A program made the translations under genes and the position numbers. Of a stretch of DNA of 64,000 nucleotides, positions 61,483 through 64,000 are shown in pieces (position 1 is the first letter of the stretch; every line of letters starts with the position of its first letter). The DNA comes from an uncultured Paracoccaceae bacterium (GTDB taxonomy: Bacteria > Pseudomonadota > Alphaproteobacteria > Rhodobacterales > Rhodobacteraceae). The stretch covers positions 1 through 64,000 of the forward strand of contig CANMAI010000017.1 in NCBI GenBank assembly GCA_947495795.1, in the 5' to 3' direction. The notes under the pieces are model-generated. The model was not told the origin of the DNA, did not search any database, and worked only from the letters and a program-made list of their open reading frames with translations.

Positions 61483-64000
61483 CCGTTCCTGCTCCTATGC
61501 TTCCTCCGGCCACTATCGCCCATTCGGGGGCGTAAGCGATACCATATGCCACTTTCTGCCAAGGCTTAAATCTAGGTTTACGCTTCCACTTTCCCAAGAA
61601 CCGTCGATTTACGCTCGTAGGGGTTGCCCGAAAGTTCATCGGATGGTGGCGCCATGAAGGTCCTTTGATCCGAGCTCCGTTGAGCCCGCGGGCTGGAAAC
61701 AGTGCATGACCCACCTCGGTACCTCTACCGGTAATTCCATAAGCCTTTCGGAATTTTGAACGTGCTGTCGCATCACGGAGACGCGTTAACACCGGCAGGC
61801 CCTTCCGTGCGTGCCCAACAAACCCTCCCCCAAACGCCCCTGCTGCGGCATACAAGCCAACCTCTGTCCAGTTTACACATTGGAAGTCCCAATTGTTTGT
61901 TTCAAGCTGGTACCAAAGGTTCGCACCACCTGCGAGACCCGCTCCGCCGAGCGCATAACACCATGGGCATTCCCCGGTCGGATCGGTGTACCGCAACGGC
62001 GACTGCCGGGCATACCCATACACACTCGCGCCATCGATCAGGCCGAGGGGGTCGGCTTGCAGGTATCGCCCCGTCGTCGGATCGTAGTCGCGCATCCAGT
62101 TCTGGTGGAGACCACTCTCGGCCTGGAACCATTGGCCCGGGAACCGGTTCTCGGAGGCGAGGCCGGAGGTTGTGTGGACGCCGCCGAAGGGCAGATAGCT
62201 GACCTCCCAGACCTTCGCGCCCGTACTATCGGTTGCAAAGACCGGGCGGCCGATATGATCGGTGCGGATGTAGTAGGTCTGGCCGTTTTCGACCACGGCT
62301 ATCGGCACACCATCGTGCCAGATGTATTCGCGCAAGAGCTGGGGCCCAGCGGTGCCGCCAACCTCGTATTCCGCGATCCGGTTGCCGTCGAGATCGAAAA
62401 CATTGTGGATCACGAGATCGATCACACCCGGAGTAACAATGCCCGAAGCAATCTCCCGCTTCACCTGCTGACCGAGATGGTTATAGGTGTAACGCGCCTG
62501 CAGCACCTGGTCTTTCGAGACCGTCTCCATCCGGCCCGCCGCATTATAGGTATAGCTGTAATCGCCGTCTGCGTTAGTGCCCTCGCAATTTACATTGCCG
62601 ATAGCGCTGCAGGTGACATTTCCGGCCGCATCATAGGTAAACCTGCGCGCAACGCCCGTTGTTCTGTTGATCTGGCTGAGGCGATTGCTGAGTGCGGGAT
62701 AGAGATAGGTTTCGGTTTCTACAATACCGTCGACCGTCGTTTCCTTTCTCGTCCGGTCACGGATCTCGTTGTAGTCATAGTCGATTTTTCCGTAAGGACC
62801 TCTGGCGACATTGAGGAAGGGCCGACTACCATAGGTGAAGGTTTCGCTGTTGGACGGATCGAGCGCGTTGGTGACAGAAGTGAGATCATCCCGGCTATCG
62901 TAGCCATATGTGATATCTCGCAACGCGGCGATTGGGCCCAGATCCTGTTGCCGAATGAGGCGGTAGCTTTGATCGTAGTCTTCCGTCAGAGCGGAACCAT
63001 CGTTAAGCGTCGCCTCCTTCATCGGTCCGAAGGGGTGGTAGTTGACCCCGGTGAGGACATCCTCCAGCACCGCGCCTTGAACTGGCCGCATGCGCAGGCG
63101 GTTCAGCTGGTTGGCTGCATCGTAGAGCATGACGGTTTCACGACCTGACGGGTAGCGCATGAAGGTGAGATTGCCATTGTCGTCGTGATTGTAAGTTACG
63201 CGATAAACAAAGTTATCAACTTCCTGCTCTTGCCACTGAACCGTCCCCTTTGATCGATATTTGGTTCTGGTCGTGCCGCTCTGGTCGGTAACATCCGTCA
63301 GGCGGCCCACACTGTCGGTGTTGCCCGCGAAGATCCTGTCATACGACAAGGTGACGTTCTCCGGATGGTTTTCGCCAAACGACTTGGAAATCAGCCGACC
63401 GCTATTGTCGTACAGGTATTCTGTGGTGATACCGCGCGGGTCAGTCATGGAGGAGACGAGACCGCGATTGTTGTACGTGTAATCACGTGTGCCGCGATCT
63501 GCGCTAATTTCCCTGATAACCTCGCCGAAGCCATTGTAGACAAATTCAGTCTCGATCTGGCGCGCATCGGTAAATTTGGTCATCTGACCGGTTTCGTTGA
63601 GCGTATAGTCCGACGGCTTGTTGTTCTCATCCCGCACTTTGGTGATGCGATTGAGGGCATCGAACGTGTTTGTAATCGTGCGTGCTTGAGGATCTGTGGT
63701 GACGATCAGGTTATCTTCTACGTCGTATTGATAGGACCAGACATTTGCCGACGGATCGGCGCCGCGTACTGTCTCAACGAGCCTCGACAGCGCGTCAAAA
63801 TCCTCTGCCTCTGAAAACGCGATTGTTCCATTGCTCTTGCGATATTCTGTGCGCGTGACGTTCGACAAAGCATCGTAGGAATATGCGATCTGACTACCGA
63901 GAGGATCGGTAACAAGTGTAAGCCTTTGAGCTGCATCGTAGTCGTAGGTCCAAGTATTCCCGCGTGTATCCGTCATGGTTCGGATGTTGTCGAAGCCATC
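61463..64000 (-). CDS. RHS/YD-repeat polymorphic toxin, 5' end outside the window
   Basis: 845 codons visible; the frame is still open at 64000 (reads DGFDNIRT before the first ATG at 63976), so the N-terminus lies beyond. Residues up to about 640 (from the window edge) are YD repeats (YDAAQRLT, YDALSNV, YNHLGQQVKRE), ending in the hyperconserved RHS boundary DYDPTTGRYLQADPLGL ... YTDPTGE. The C-terminal tip, about 185 residues, has Cys residues first (ECPWCYALGG), then a basic His-rich region (GTEVGHALFPARG, SWRHHPMNFRATPTSVNRRFLGKWKRKPRFK), suggestive of a nuclease. RHS proteins form a shell around the toxin and are delivered by type VI or other secretion systems; none is in the window. Confidence 0.92.
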   Translation of the reverse strand, partial: DGFDNIRTMTDTRGNTWTYDYDAAQRLTLVTDPLGSQIAYSYDALSNVTRTEYRKSNGTIAFSEAEDFDALSRLVETVRGADPSANVWSYQYDVEDNLIVTTDPQARTITNTFDALNRITKVRDENNKPSDYTLNETGQMTKFTDARQIETEFVYNGFGEVIREISADRGTRDYTYNNRGLVSSMTDPRGITTEYLYDNSGRLISKSFGENHPENVTLSYDRIFAGNTDSVGRLTDVTDQSGTTRTKYRSKGTVQWQEQEVDNFVYRVTYNHDDNGNLTFMRYPSGRETVMLYDAANQLNRLRMRPVQGAVLEDVLTGVNYHPFGPMKEATLNDGSALTEDYDQSYRLIRQQDLGPIAALRDITYGYDSRDDLTSVTNALDPSNSETFTYGSRPFLNVARGPYGKIDYDYNEIRDRTRKETTVDGIVETETYLYPALSNRLSQINRTTGVARRFTYDAAGNVTCSAIGNVNCEGTNADGDYSYTYNAAGRMETVSKDQVLQARYTYNHLGQQVKREIASGIVTPGVIDLVIHNVFDLDGNRIAEYEVGGTAGPQLLREYIWHDGVPIAVVENGQTYYIRTDHIGRPVFATDSTGAKVWEVSYLPFGGVHTTSGLASENRFPGQWFQAESGLHQNWMRDYDPTTGRYLQADPLGLIDGASVYGYARQSPLRYTDPTGECPWCYALGGAGLAGGANLWYQLETNNWDFQCVNWTEVGLYAAAGAFGGGFVGHARKGLPVLTRLRDATARSKFRKAYGITGRGTEVGHALFPARGLNGARIKGPSWRHHPMNFRATPTSVNRRFLGKWKRKPRFKPWQKVAYGIAYAPEWAIVAGGSIGAGTVVELAD

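Noticed and set aside
55438-64000. Direct-repeat attachment site matching the tRNA-Phe 3' end
   Set aside because: I looked for a second copy of the last 20 bases of the tRNA in the island and found none; the other end may lie beyond the window.
61463-64000. Start of the RHS gene at the ATG at 63976
   Set aside because: The frame reads on to the window edge with typical RHS sequence (DGFDNIRT), so that ATG is internal.

Overview
The window reads as chromosomal DNA of a marine Rhodobacterales (Roseobacter-type) alphaproteobacterium. The basis is gene order and gene style rather than a database match: rpmA and a C-terminally extended rplU beside obgE-proB-proA, the block infA-maf-RNase E/G-yacG-tRNA-Phe, an IalB-family protein, and a high-GC genome with many translationally coupled (ATGA-type) gene pairs. 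I cannot name the genus.

Layout. 1-4.2 kb: an orphan small protein, a zinc metalloprotease with a propeller/lectin-like C-terminus, and a HerA-like ATPase. 4.2-4.7 kb: an intergenic stretch with two intrinsic terminators and at least one good small-RNA candidate. 4.7-11 kb: envelope genes (IalB-like protein; ketoacyl synthase, ACP and LpxD; an L,D-transpeptidase; a Tat-exported DUF882 protein). 10.9-16.4 kb: proA, proB, obgE, a GNAT, rpmA, rplU and tRNA-Ser(CGA). 16.8-21.1 kb: three TadE/TadG-type genes and a phosphohexomutase. 21.2-30.6 kb: an unusual redox locus in which three different proteins each carry a Rieske [2Fe-2S] domain (fused to a ferric-reductase-like membrane domain, to a glutamate-synthase-type FMN domain and to a ThDP enzyme), followed by an acyl-CoA ligase and a persulfide-dioxygenase-like protein. 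30.9-42 kb: a divergent carbohydrate or polyol catabolic cluster with a complete ABC importer, SorC regulator, FGGY kinase, AraM-like dehydrogenase, HxlB-like isomerase, epimerase, SDR and HAD protein. 42-46 kb: a diheme cytochrome and scattered accessory genes. 46.4-53 kb: a tightly coupled five-gene operon (nitroreductase-like, GNAT, membrane protein, ThiF/E1-like, GNAT-like) behind an orphan LivJ-type binding protein. 53.3-55.4 kb: housekeeping infA-maf-RNase E/G-yacG-tRNA-Phe. 55.4-64 kb: an accessory island abutting tRNA-Phe, with a VirD4/TraG-like ATPase and an RHS polymorphic-toxin locus. The window ends inside the RHS gene.

How genes work together. The carbohydrate cluster probably imports a polyol or rare sugar, phosphorylates it, and oxidises and isomerises it into central metabolism; a perfect inverted repeat between the divergent arms is the likely operator. 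The RHS locus shows the typical history of such loci: one live RHS gene with its toxin tip and immunity gene, followed downstream by displaced toxin-tip/immunity modules and a decayed RHS core. The best candidates for undescribed biology are the triple-Rieske locus (21.2-27.5 kb) and the ThiF-nitroreductase-acetyltransferase operon (46.4-51.5 kb). I saw no CRISPR array, IS transposase, integrase or rRNA gene.
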